Of a DNA stretch of 23,008 nt, positions 6,478 to 14,217 are shown in pieces. The DNA is taken from the NCBI GenBank assembly GCA_964591105.1, contig CAZPZR010000027.1, forward strand, positions 1 to 23,008. The letters are read 5' to 3'. The position numbers and the translations under genes were made by a program. The notes beneath the pieces were generated by a model. The model was not told the origin of the DNA. It did not search any database and saw only the letters and a program-made list of their open reading frames with translations. Within the stretch, counting starts at the first letter, position 1; each line of letters starts with the position of its first letter. Source of the stretch: CAZPZR01 sp964591105. GTDB taxonomy: Bacteria; Bacillota; Clostridia; Lachnospirales; Lachnospiraceae.

Positions 6478-7599
6478 TTAACGAGTGATTTCTATCCCAT
6501 TCACTTCTAAATGATCATCAATTGGTATCACAAGGCAGCGTCTTCCATCAATTTCACGTGTTTCTACCAAATCGGAGCGGTCGGAATTGACTTTGACAAT
6601 GACATCCGGTGTCTCTACTTGAAATGTTTTCGTGCTCGCAATATTTGCAGCAACAAGTGTTTTTTGTTCGCCGGCGATTTCCTCGAAGTGCTGGTCGAAT
6701 TCTTCCATTTTTTCCTGGGAAACCCCACTTCGAGATAACAGGTTCTTTACATCTGGTTTTGAAAGTTCCAATGGTTCTGGCGCTTCTTTCGCCTCTTCAA
6801 TCATTTCGTTCAGATTGTCGTGGATGTTGCGAACCACTTCGTAATCGCATTCTTCTCCCAAGGTATCGCTAATGATTGCCTGGAAGGTTGTTTTCTGATC
6901 TTTGGCAGTGAGTGGCACATGACTTCCTAATACGTGTTCGATAAATTCTGGCTGAAGATCTTCAGGCTTCTTAGAATAGTACAAAATCTTATGCACATCA
7001 GAAGCGCGATCATCGAATGCCGGGAAGAGGAATCCTTTGACAGGAAGTTCTACAAACCAGTCGCGAATGCGGTCTTCAATATTGTTTGTTAAAGCATTGT
7101 AAGTTAATCCGGCTTTTGTGAGATTAACTGGGCAAATACTGCACATAATATGTTCATAGACAGTATCGGATGCATCAAACATTTCCATACCATCATTTGA
7201 CTTTCCAGGAACATCATAGACAGAATGAATTAGGATGATGTAATAATTTTCAGCGTAATTATAGTTTTCGATTACCTTATCGTAGAACTCTTCCAAGAGC
7301 AGATCGTCCTGCAGTTTGCTGTTGCGCAGTTTGAGAAGGAAATCCTGAGTGCCTCCTACTAATTCCTGCTCGAGAGGGAAATCCATGTTGATGAGATTTT
7401 TCCCCAATGTTCCGGATAATGTGTGTCTGAATATGTCAAAATACTTGAAAGCCTCTTCTTCCTGCATAGAAAGAAAAGCCTTTTTCAATTCTACTTTTTT
7501 CTCTTTTTCGTGGTCCACGTAGCAGCCGCAGATTCGCGTAATCGCACAATTTTCAGGTGTGAACTGCTTGCGAATTTCGAGTACTTCTTTTTTGTTCAT
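6478..7599 (-). CDS. DUF4317-family protein of unknown function
   Basis: The N-terminus (MNKKEVLEIRKQFTPENC and then AITRICGCYVD) is recognisable as DUF4317, a family mostly known from Lachnospiraceae and relatives. Its function is unknown. The 373-residue product is soluble, acidic, and has no signal peptide or transmembrane segment. Visible oddities are an N-terminal cysteine group (C18, C24, C26) and a CxxC (C153, C156, MCSICP) that together could bind metal. The middle is rich in helix-forming Glu/Lys (about 255-320). The open frame extends 11 codons further, but the ATG at 7599 is chosen because AGAAGG precedes it at good spacing and the family starts there. It is divergent from sdaAB and transcribed alone. 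Confidence 0.85.
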   Translation of the reverse strand: MNKKEVLEIRKQFTPENCAITRICGCYVDHEKEKKVELKKAFLSMQEEEAFKYFDIFRHTLSGTLGKNLINMDFPLEQELVGGTQDFLLKLRNSKLQDDLLLEEFYDKVIENYNYAENYYIILIHSVYDVPGKSNDGMEMFDASDTVYEHIMCSICPVNLTKAGLTYNALTNNIEDRIRDWFVELPVKGFLFPAFDDRASDVHKILYYSKKPEDLQPEFIEHVLGSHVPLTAKDQKTTFQAIISDTLGEECDYEVVRNIHDNLNEMIEEAKEAPEPLELSKPDVKNLLSRSGVSQEKMEEFDQHFEEIAGEQKTLVAANIASTKTFQVETPDVIVKVNSDRSDLVETREIDGRRCLVIPIDDHLEVNGIEITR

Positions 7600-7645
7600 G
7601 GTAAACCTTCTTTCTTTTGTTTGATTCGGCATGAAACCGAGTTAA

Positions 7646-7674
7646 ATGTTAGCACATTTAGTGCAAATTTACAA
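7646..7674 (-). promoter_or_regulatory. promoter of the DUF4317 gene with an internal dyad
   Basis: On the minus strand: TTGTAA, 17-bp spacer, TAACAT. The spacer contains the dyad GCACTAAATGTGC (7652-7664), perfect in its four-base arms, a plausible place for a repressor. Promoter match is good; operator role is inferred. Confidence 0.6.
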
Positions 7675-7683
7675 GAATAGAGA

Positions 7684-7712
7684 TTGTAATGATTCGAAAA
7701 GCAAAGTATAAT
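7684..7712 (+). promoter_or_regulatory. promoter of sdaAB-sdaAA
   Basis: TTGTAA (7684-7689), 17-bp spacer, TATAAT (7707-7712), 47 bp upstream of sdaAB. Its -35 faces the -35 of the divergent DUF4317 promoter 9 bp away, forming TTACAA-N9-TTGTAA. Confidence 0.75.
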
Positions 7713-7759
7713 AAATAGTAGATGTTTATGTCAATAAAACAAAAAGAGAGGGTAATATA

Positions 7760-8437
7760 ATGGGAAATTTATTTGACATTTTGGGACCGGTTATGGTAGG
7801 ACCTTCAAGTTCCCACACAGCAGGAGCTGCTCGTATTGGATTGATTGCCAGACAGTTATTTGGATGCCAGCCAGATAAAGCAATCGTGAATCTTCATGGT
7901 TCATTTGCTGCAACTGGAAAAGGTCATGGAACAGACAAAGCGTTAATTGCTGGTCTTTTGGGAATGAAACCAGATGATCTTCGTATTCCACAGAGTTTTG
8001 AAATTGCAAAAGAACTTGGAATGGACTTTACAGTTCAGCCAAAAGATTTGAGAGATGCTCATCCAAATACAGCCGAAGTAATTATGGAATGTAACGATGG
8101 AAAGAAGATGACAATGCAGGCTTACTCTATTGGTGGAGGAAGAATCCGTGTCAGCAAACTGGATGGTATGGATGTAAACTTTAGTGGGGAAAGTAATACA
8201 CTGATCGAACGTAACATTGACCAGCCAGGATGCATCGCAGAAGTTGCTGCAACTTTAGGTAAAGAAGGGGTAAATATTGCAACAATGCAGGTATTCCGCC
8301 AGGCAAGAGGTGGAGTTGCTGTTATGGTTGTAGAGACAGATCAGGTTGTTTCAAAAGAATTAATCGAAGAACTTGGCCAGAAGAAAGGTATCCTTTCTGT
8401 TACATTCTTGGATGTAAGCGGCGCAGTAGAAGAGTAG
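7760..8437 (+). CDS. sdaAB: L-serine dehydratase, beta subunit (ACT domain)
   Basis: Small subunit of the two-component Fe-S L-serine ammonia-lyase, 225 residues, as expected for the Gram-positive type. The SdaA beta domain spans 1-145 (LGPVMVGPSSSHTAGAARIG at 8-27; LHGSFAATGKGHGTDKA at 45-61). A C-terminal ACT domain spans about 148-217 (RNIDQPGCIAEV, then GVNIATMQVF). ACT domains usually bind amino acids, and in this family serine sensing is likely. The ribosome binding site is AGAGAGGG about 8 nt before the ATG. It is followed after 20 nt by sdaAA, its obligate catalytic partner. It is a paralogue of residues 1-230 of the fused enzyme at 138-1727, which lacks a clear ACT domain. Confidence 0.95.
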   Translation: MGNLFDILGPVMVGPSSSHTAGAARIGLIARQLFGCQPDKAIVNLHGSFAATGKGHGTDKALIAGLLGMKPDDLRIPQSFEIAKELGMDFTVQPKDLRDAHPNTAEVIMECNDGKKMTMQAYSIGGGRIRVSKLDGMDVNFSGESNTLIERNIDQPGCIAEVAATLGKEGVNIATMQVFRQARGGVAVMVVETDQVVSKELIEELGQKKGILSVTFLDVSGAVEE

Positions 8438-8457
8438 AATGGAGGATTTGAAAGCGT

Positions 8458-9333
8458 ATGTCATATCAGTCAATGGAAGAAGCGTATGCAAAATGCGATA
8501 AAGAAGGAATTGAATTATGGAAAGCATTTCAGCTTGAAGATTGTGATGAGAGAAATGTTTCTGAAAAAGCTTCATGGAAGATGATGAAGGGAATGTGGCA
8601 GGCAATGTTAGATGGGCTTGCTGACTACGAACCAGATCGTATATCTGGAAGTGGACTTGTTGGAAAAGAAGGCGGACTTATGGAAGCTTACAACAAGAAA
8701 GGCGATACACTTTGCGGAGATTACGTAACAAAAGTTATGGCAAATGCTCTGAAAATGGCATGTAACAACGCATGTATGAAGAGAATCGTTGCAGCACCAA
8801 CAGCAGGAGCTTGTGGTGTACTTCCAGCTGTACTTTGCACATATTATCAGGAATTTGATGTTCCAGAAGAAAAGATGATTGAAGCAATGTACGTAGCAGC
8901 AGGTGTAGGACAGATCATCGCGAACCGCGCATGTCTTGCAGGTGCAGCAGGTGGATGTCAGGCAGAAATTGGTTCCGGTTCAGGAATGGCAGCTGCAGCA
9001 ATTACTTACCTTCGTGGTGGAGATGCAAGAATGCAGGGACATGCTTGTGCAATGGCATTGAAGAACTTGATGGGACTTGTATGTGACCCAGTAGGTGGAT
9101 TGGTAGAAGTACCTTGCGTAAAGAGAAACGTAGGTGGGTCTGTAAATGCAATGGCAGCATCTGACATGGCAATGGCAGGAATTACAAGTAAAATTCCAGT
9201 AGATCAGGTTATCGATGCACAGAAAGAAGTTGGAGATAAGATGGATGTAACACTTCGCGAAACAGGATACGGCGGTGTTGCAGCTAGTCCGGCTGGAAAA
9301 GAAGTATGTGAAAGACTGGGACTTGTATTATAG
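8458..9333 (+). CDS. sdaAA: L-serine dehydratase, alpha (catalytic) subunit
   Basis: Catalytic subunit converting L-serine to pyruvate and ammonia, 291 residues, full length for the family. Motifs: VAAPTAGACGVLPA at 111-124 and the three [4Fe-4S] cysteines C167 (GGCQAEIGS), C209 (LVCDPVGGL) and C220 (EVPCVKRN). It ends GGVAASPAGKEVCERLGLVL, without the Cys-rich tail of the fused paralogue. GGAGGA lies 10 nt before the ATG, a somewhat long spacing. The operon is sdaAB-sdaAA and ends at a strong terminator. The oxygen-labile cluster fits an anaerobe and makes it a client of the Suf pair at 3581-5246. Confidence 0.96.
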   Translation: MSYQSMEEAYAKCDKEGIELWKAFQLEDCDERNVSEKASWKMMKGMWQAMLDGLADYEPDRISGSGLVGKEGGLMEAYNKKGDTLCGDYVTKVMANALKMACNNACMKRIVAAPTAGACGVLPAVLCTYYQEFDVPEEKMIEAMYVAAGVGQIIANRACLAGAAGGCQAEIGSGSGMAAAAITYLRGGDARMQGHACAMALKNLMGLVCDPVGGLVEVPCVKRNVGGSVNAMAASDMAMAGITSKIPVDQVIDAQKEVGDKMDVTLRETGYGGVAASPAGKEVCERLGLVL

Positions 9334-9359
9334 TTAAAATAGAGAAGTCAAAGAGTTAA

Positions 9360-9394
9360 AAAAGCGGAAGTGTCAAAAAGGCACTTCCGCTTTT
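9360..9394. terminator. bidirectional terminator between sdaAA and murF
   Basis: AAAAGCGGAAGTGTC pairs with GGCACTTCCGCTTTT (one G-U pair) around a five-A loop. It lies between two convergent genes and has T tails on both strands, ending 3 bp before the murF stop codon. Confidence 0.88.
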
Positions 9395-9397
9395 CTT

Positions 9398-10768
9398 CTA
9401 AAACTTGCTCAATGCTTCCACAATCTCAGGGAAATGAGAGGAGTGTGATGCTTTCACAAGTACATTATCTCCTGGCTGGATAATCTCACCCATAGCATGG
9501 ATGAATTCTTCGTTTGTCTCAAACCAGAGTGCAGTTACTTCAGGATTAGAAGCGGCACCGGCAACGATTTCCTTTGCGAGTGTTCCGATACCACAGACAA
9601 CATCGATGTGATGCTCAGCAGCGTAAGCACCTGTATCATAGTGCATCTGGTCAGCGTCTGTTCCAAGTTCACCCATATCTCCAAGGACAGCAACTTTGCG
9701 TCCAATTGCAAGATCCAATACGTTGATGGCTGCTTTCATAGATACTGGATTTGCGTTGTAGCAGTCATCTAAAATTACAAGGTTATCCGTTTTGATGATA
9801 TTGTTGCGGCCTGGCATCATTGGAAGTCCTTCGATTCCGGCTTTGATTTCTTCCGGAGTCAAATCTAAGGCATGTCCAACAGAAGCTCCTGCTAAAGCAT
9901 TTAATACCATGTGTGCTCCTGGAAGTGGCACGGTACAGTCAAAGCTTTCGCCAGATGGCAAGTGGATGGTGCAGGCAGTTCCGCGAAGTCCCAGAGACTG
10001 GATCTGGTCTGCGTAGCAGGAATTGTCAGAGCCAACGCCAAAGAACTGAGGGGTTGCACCCTTCATAGGGCCAACAGTTGCAAGAAGATCATCATCTCCA
10101 TTTAAGATAATGCTACCGCCTTCTTTCATATCTTTGATCATTTCTGTTTTTTCCTGAAGAATTCCTTCTCTTGTTTTGAAAAATTCCAAGTGTGCGATTC
10201 CAATATTTGTCAGAACACAGATATCAGGGCTAGCAACGGAAGAAAGTCTGCGCATTTCTCCAAAATGGTTTACGCCCATTTCGAGGATTGCCACTTCAGT
10301 ATCTTCTGGCATTGCAAAAACAGTGATTGGAAGTCCCCATTCGTTGTTGAAATTTCCAAGTGTTTTGTGTACTTTGTATTTTTGTGCAAGTACAGATGCA
10401 ATCATTTCTTTCGTGCTTGTTTTTCCAACGCTTCCAGTAACACCCACAACTTTTGGGTTGATGGAATCACGGTAGAGCTTTGCAATATCAAGCAATGCCT
10501 GACCAGTAGATTCTACCAGAATATATGGAAAATCTGTTTCTCCAAGATCTTCGTGGGATACGACACACATGGCTCCCTTTTTGATTGTATCTGGGATGAA
10601 TTTATGGGCATTCACATTTGCACCGTCAATGGCTACAAATAAGAAATCTTTTTCTACTTTGCGGCTGTCGATGACAACGCCAGCAACTTCTTTTGAGAGA
10701 AGACTTTCATCGCCACGAAAACTTCCCTGACAGGCAGCAGTAATGTTTGCCAAAGTAAGATTTTTCAT
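9398..10768 (-). CDS. murF: UDP-MurNAc-tripeptide--D-alanyl-D-alanine ligase
   Basis: Cytoplasmic Mur ligase that adds the D-Ala-D-Ala dipeptide to the UDP-MurNAc tripeptide. The 456 residues match family length. The N-terminal substrate domain (about 1-100) is followed by the P-loop TGSVGKTST at 111-119, Mur-ligase motifs NNEWGLP and EMGVNHFGEM, NDNGD-like ILNGDDD, and a C-terminal domain with PGRNN and DDCYNANPVSM. The open frame extends 12 codons upstream, but the ATG at 10768 has AAGGAGG at 7 nt and matches family starts. It follows ddl by 84 nt on the same strand, with a hairpin in the gap. The order ddl-murF places synthesis of D-Ala-D-Ala beside its use. Confidence 0.96.
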   Translation of the reverse strand: MKNLTLANITAACQGSFRGDESLLSKEVAGVVIDSRKVEKDFLFVAIDGANVNAHKFIPDTIKKGAMCVVSHEDLGETDFPYILVESTGQALLDIAKLYRDSINPKVVGVTGSVGKTSTKEMIASVLAQKYKVHKTLGNFNNEWGLPITVFAMPEDTEVAILEMGVNHFGEMRRLSSVASPDICVLTNIGIAHLEFFKTREGILQEKTEMIKDMKEGGSIILNGDDDLLATVGPMKGATPQFFGVGSDNSCYADQIQSLGLRGTACTIHLPSGESFDCTVPLPGAHMVLNALAGASVGHALDLTPEEIKAGIEGLPMMPGRNNIIKTDNLVILDDCYNANPVSMKAAINVLDLAIGRKVAVLGDMGELGTDADQMHYDTGAYAAEHHIDVVCGIGTLAKEIVAGAASNPEVTALWFETNEEFIHAMGEIIQPGDNVLVKASHSSHFPEIVEALSKF

Positions 10769-10790
10769 GATAGTTCCTCCTTTTCTTGAG

Positions 10791-10821
10791 AAAAGAGCCA
10801 ACACATAAAGGCGGCTCTTTT
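10791..10821 (-). terminator. hairpin between ddl and murF, possible attenuator
   Basis: On the minus strand AAAAGAGCC pairs with GGCTCTTTT around a 13-nt loop, followed by CTCAAG after a four-T run. It ends 22 nt before the murF ATG. It may terminate ddl or lower murF expression. The U-tract is short, so read-through is likely. Confidence 0.55.
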
Positions 10822-10852
10822 TCTTATTTCTTTCGTAAATCGTGTTTATCGT

Positions 10853-11920
10853 TTATTCATATCGTGCTTTCATAGACTCTGCAATGATTGTCTCGCATAA
10901 AACATCATAATCGAATCCGCCGGCTTTGGCAGCCTTTGGAAGAATACTTGCAGGTGTCATACCTGGAAGACTGTTGACTTCCAGACAGTAAAATTCTCCG
11001 TCTTTATCATCTACAATGAAATCTGCACGGCTGTAAACATCCAGTTTCAATGCTTCATAGGCACGTTCGCCAGCGCGCTGCATCTTCTCTTGCATAGCTT
11101 CGTCGATGGAGACAGGAGGACATAACTCCTGAGCACCGCCAGGCTGATACTTATTGGCATAATCAAAGATTCCATCTTTTGGAATCAGTTCCACGATTGG
11201 AAGTGCCTTTCCAGCAATGATTCCGCAAGCATATTCACGACCTTTAATATATGGTTCAATCACAACTTCTTTCTCATGATTTACCTCAAAAGACTGGTAA
11301 ATCGCATCGTTGTATTCCTCTTCAGTGTGAACGATAAATACACCAAGGCTGGAACCACTGGAACAAGGTTTAATAACCAGTGGAAGATAGTAACCAAGGT
11401 CTGCGAGAGAAGTATGTTTTGTCTTCTGTGTCAGTGATGTTCCACGAGGAGTTGGTACTCCGGACATCTTAAAAATCTGTTTGGCTACCAGTTTATCCAT
11501 GGACAGTGCACAACCGAGAGAACTTGGTCCTGTATACTTGATACCAAGGTTATCAAAGGTTGCCTGAAGGCGACCATCTTCTCCAACAGAACCATGAAGA
11601 GCCATGAACGTAATATCCGCCATGCGGCAAAGTTCAATGACATTTGGTCCAAGGTAGCAGTCAGACTGGTCTGGGCGAGATTTCTTAAGAGCATCCAAAT
11701 CTGGCATGGTTGTCTTGATGCCTTCTGCAATCTCCATTCCACCGCCAGGAAGATCAAAGACTTCTTCTAACTTCTCCTGGTCGTATGGGAATCCAAAGTA
11801 TACATCCATGAGAAATGCCTGATGTCCTTTTTCGCGTAAGGTCTTGCAGATGCTGGCACCAGAAGTGAGAGATACATCTCGTTCTGGGCTTAAGCCGCCT
11901 GCTAACACAATAATTTTCAT
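10853..11920 (-). CDS. ddl: D-alanine--D-alanine ligase
   Basis: ATP-grasp ligase that joins two D-alanines for peptidoglycan, cytoplasmic, 355 residues. It has GGLSPERDVS at 8-17 (conserved Glu 13), HGSVGEDG at 109-116, the ATP-binding strand VIKPCSSGSSLG at 182-193, the omega-loop tyrosine in ANKYQPGG (Y258), and the C-terminal metal and substrate motif EVNSLPGMTPAS. The KY in the omega loop fits D-Ala-D-Ala rather than D-Ala-D-lactate specificity (known for Ddl versus VanA; applied here by inference). AAGGAG lies 9 nt before the ATG. It starts 24 nt after pncB and precedes murF, so pncB-ddl-murF looks like one transcript. Confidence 0.96.
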   Translation of the reverse strand: MKIIVLAGGLSPERDVSLTSGASICKTLREKGHQAFLMDVYFGFPYDQEKLEEVFDLPGGGMEIAEGIKTTMPDLDALKKSRPDQSDCYLGPNVIELCRMADITFMALHGSVGEDGRLQATFDNLGIKYTGPSSLGCALSMDKLVAKQIFKMSGVPTPRGTSLTQKTKHTSLADLGYYLPLVIKPCSSGSSLGVFIVHTEEEYNDAIYQSFEVNHEKEVVIEPYIKGREYACGIIAGKALPIVELIPKDGIFDYANKYQPGGAQELCPPVSIDEAMQEKMQRAGERAYEALKLDVYSRADFIVDDKDGEFYCLEVNSLPGMTPASILPKAAKAGGFDYDVLCETIIAESMKARYE

Positions 11921-11944
11921 AGTTAAAATCTCCTTATAAATGGA

Positions 11945-13402
11945 TTATTCTGTAACATTTAATTTGTCTAACAGTGACTTCTTCACATCATACAACTTCT
12001 GTGATAAGTCCACATGTACTTTATGAGGGTAGAAGAGACGTTTTGTTTCATCCCACAATGTTTCTTTCTCTTCCTTGCAGTACTGTGCAATTTCCATAAC
12101 AGAAGGAGACTGGTAAATGCATTCCCCTTTGCGGAAAATTGGAACAAGAATCTCGCGCATAGTGTAAGTTCCACCAGGTAACTTTGTCTTCTTCCATGTG
12201 TCGATTGGGTCGAAAAGAAGAAGATCTTCAGAAGTGTCAAACATTTCATTTGCAAAGCAGATTAAGTCTGCGCGGATTTTACCAGAATCTTTGTCATAGA
12301 TTCGGTATACTGTTTTATTTCCTGGGTTTGTGATTTTCTCTGTATTCTCAGAAATCTTAATCTTAGGAATGAAATCGCCTTCATCGTTCATAATTCCGGC
12401 CAATTTATAAACACCACCGAAAGATGGGCAGTCTTTGGATGTAATCAGGTTAGTACCTACACCCCAGACATTGATTTCAGCGCCCTGCACTTTCAAGTCG
12501 TGAATCAAATATTCGTCCAAATCGTTGGATGCGCAGATGCTTGCTTCAGGGAAGCCGGCATCGTCTAACATCTTACGAGCCTTCTTGGAAATATAAGCAA
12601 GGTCACCACTGTCCAGACGAATTCCATATTTTTTAAACATCTTTCCAGACTCTTTTGCTTCTTTAAATACGCGGATAGCATTTGGAATACCAGACTTTAA
12701 TGTGTCGTAAGTATCTACAAGAAGTGTACAGTTGTCTGGGTAAAGATCTCCATATGCCTTAAATGCTGTATATTCATCTTTGAAACTCATAATCCAGCTG
12801 TGTGCATGTGTTCCCATTGCAGGTACATCAAACATTCTTCCAGCCAATACATTGGAAGTACCAACACATCCAGCAATGATAGAAGCGCGGGCACCATAAA
12901 GACCAGCATCTGGACCTTGTGCACGGCGAAGACCAAATTCCATAACGCCGTCACCCTGTGCTGCGGACACAATACGCGCAGATTTTGTTGCAATCAGAGA
13001 CTGGTGATTGATAATATTCAGAATTGCAGTTTCTACAAGCTGAGCTTCCATAATTGGAGCGATTACTTTGATTAATGGCTCCTTAGGGAATACAACAGTT
13101 CCTTCAGGGATAGCATAGATATCGCCACTGAAATGGAAACCACTAAGATAGTGTAAAAAATCTTCGCTGAAGATGCCAAGACCTCTTAAATAGTCAACAT
13201 CATCATATGTGAAATGAAGATTTTTAATATAATTAATTACTTGCTCAAGTCCGGCACAGATAGAGTATCCGTTGCCACAAGGATTTTTACGGAAGAACAT
13301 ATCGAAAACAACGACTTCGTTGTTATGCTTCTGTTCGTAATATCCCTGCATCATTGTGAGCTGGTATAAATCTGTTAACAAAGTCAGATTTTGTCTATAC
13401 AT
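11945..13402 (-). CDS. pncB: nicotinate phosphoribosyltransferase
   Basis: NAD salvage enzyme that makes nicotinate mononucleotide from nicotinate and PRPP with ATP stimulation, 485 residues, cytoplasmic. Recognised by TLLTDLYQLTMMQGYYE at 7-23, EFGLRRAQGPD at 155-165, the MGTHAHSWIMSF block at 196-207, DTYDTLKSGIPNAI and KYGIRLDSGDL, and ASNDLDE. GGAG lies about 12 nt before the ATG, rather far. An ATG 9 nt further upstream is closed by a nearby stop in another frame and is not the start. It is the first gene of the pncB-ddl-murF unit, with a strong promoter at 13439-13467. Confidence 0.95.
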   Translation of the reverse strand: MYRQNLTLLTDLYQLTMMQGYYEQKHNNEVVVFDMFFRKNPCGNGYSICAGLEQVINYIKNLHFTYDDVDYLRGLGIFSEDFLHYLSGFHFSGDIYAIPEGTVVFPKEPLIKVIAPIMEAQLVETAILNIINHQSLIATKSARIVSAAQGDGVMEFGLRRAQGPDAGLYGARASIIAGCVGTSNVLAGRMFDVPAMGTHAHSWIMSFKDEYTAFKAYGDLYPDNCTLLVDTYDTLKSGIPNAIRVFKEAKESGKMFKKYGIRLDSGDLAYISKKARKMLDDAGFPEASICASNDLDEYLIHDLKVQGAEINVWGVGTNLITSKDCPSFGGVYKLAGIMNDEGDFIPKIKISENTEKITNPGNKTVYRIYDKDSGKIRADLICFANEMFDTSEDLLLFDPIDTWKKTKLPGGTYTMREILVPIFRKGECIYQSPSVMEIAQYCKEEKETLWDETKRLFYPHKVHVDLSQKLYDVKKSLLDKLNVTE

Positions 13403-13438
13403 AACTGCATGAATCTCCTTTTTTCTATATTCCGTTCT

Positions 13439-13467
13439 ATTATATCACTGGTGTTAAGAAATGTAAA
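13439..13467 (-). promoter_or_regulatory. promoter of pncB-ddl-murF
   Basis: On the minus strand: TTTACA, 17-bp spacer, perfect TATAAT, 37 bp upstream of the pncB start and just downstream of the plsC terminator. Good sigma-A match. Confidence 0.75.
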
Positions 13468-13473
13468 ATAAAG

Positions 13474-13500
13474 AATCAGGCACTATACAAGCGCCTGATT
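13474..13500 (-). terminator. terminator overlapping the 3' end of plsC
   Basis: On the minus strand AATCAGGC pairs with GCCTGATT around an 11-nt loop that includes the plsC stop codon, then CTTTATTTTAC. The left arm is coding sequence. Separates malQ-plsC from pncB-ddl-murF, although read-through is possible. Confidence 0.6.
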
Positions 13501-14217
13501 TTTCTGAATGGTTTCTTCAATGATTGTCTGACAATATTCTGCAATGTGTTTCTTCTCTTCGCGGTCCATGGATTTCATATCAATCGGAGTTCCATATTCC
13601 AAAATAACATGAGTCTTTTTAATGCGAGGAAAATGATCTTCAAAAATTGCAGATGTGTTATTTAAGCTGACAGGAATGATTGGACATCCACTCTTTTCGG
13701 CTATCTTAAAGGAGCCTGCATGGAATGGAAGTACTGTCAATTCTTCGCCTTTGTTTCTCGTTCCCTCTGGGAAGATGAAGACGGAGATGCCCTGTTTTAC
13801 ATACTCGATTGCCTGAAGGATGGTTTTCAGGCCTTCGCGCGGATTATCACGATCCAGGAAGAGGCAGTAAATGCGTTTCATCCAATCGCGTAGCACAGGG
13901 AACTTGTACATTTCCTTTTTGGAAATGTAGCCGGTCAAAGATTTGCAGTGCACATGTGTCAGTGGAATATCGAAAAAGCTTCTGTGATTTCCAACGAACA
14001 AAACTGCTCCATCCGGAATATTTTCTTCCCCGATAACTGTAACATCTACTCCAGAAATGGCGAGCATACAGCTAAATCCCCACTGTACAATGTGCATGCA
14101 GTGGCGGTCAGAAAGTTCTTTGTTAAATTTGCTGATGATCCATTCGATTCCCAAAACAGGAAGACCGAGAATCAGATAGCAACCTAAAAATATACAACAA
14201 CCAATAAATCTAATCAT
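13483..14217 (-). CDS. plsC: 1-acyl-sn-glycerol-3-phosphate acyltransferase
   Basis: Membrane-associated acyltransferase that makes phosphatidate from lysophosphatidate, 244 residues. An N-terminal hydrophobic segment (3-27) is followed by the catalytic HX4D motif NHRSFFD (H78, D83) and the phosphate-binding motif FPEGTR at 149-154. The region ending VPVSLN-like IIPVSLNN is also typical. The start overlaps the malQ stop by 8 nt (ATGATTAG), with GAGG inside the malQ tail, suggesting translational coupling. The pairing with malQ has no obvious metabolic reason. Head-group or acyl-chain specificity cannot be read from the sequence. Confidence 0.93.
   Translation of the reverse strand: MIRFIGCCIFLGCYLILGLPVLGIEWIISKFNKELSDRHCMHIVQWGFSCMLAISGVDVTVIGEENIPDGAVLFVGNHRSFFDIPLTHVHCKSLTGYISKKEMYKFPVLRDWMKRIYCLFLDRDNPREGLKTILQAIEYVKQGISVFIFPEGTRNKGEELTVLPFHAGSFKIAEKSGCPIIPVSLNNTSAIFEDHFPRIKKTHVILEYGTPIDMKSMDREEKKHIAEYCQTIIEETIQKNQALV

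Noticed and set aside
10190..10642. 150-codon plus-strand open frame inside murF
   Set aside because: It is antisense to conserved Mur ligase motifs, with no start signals.
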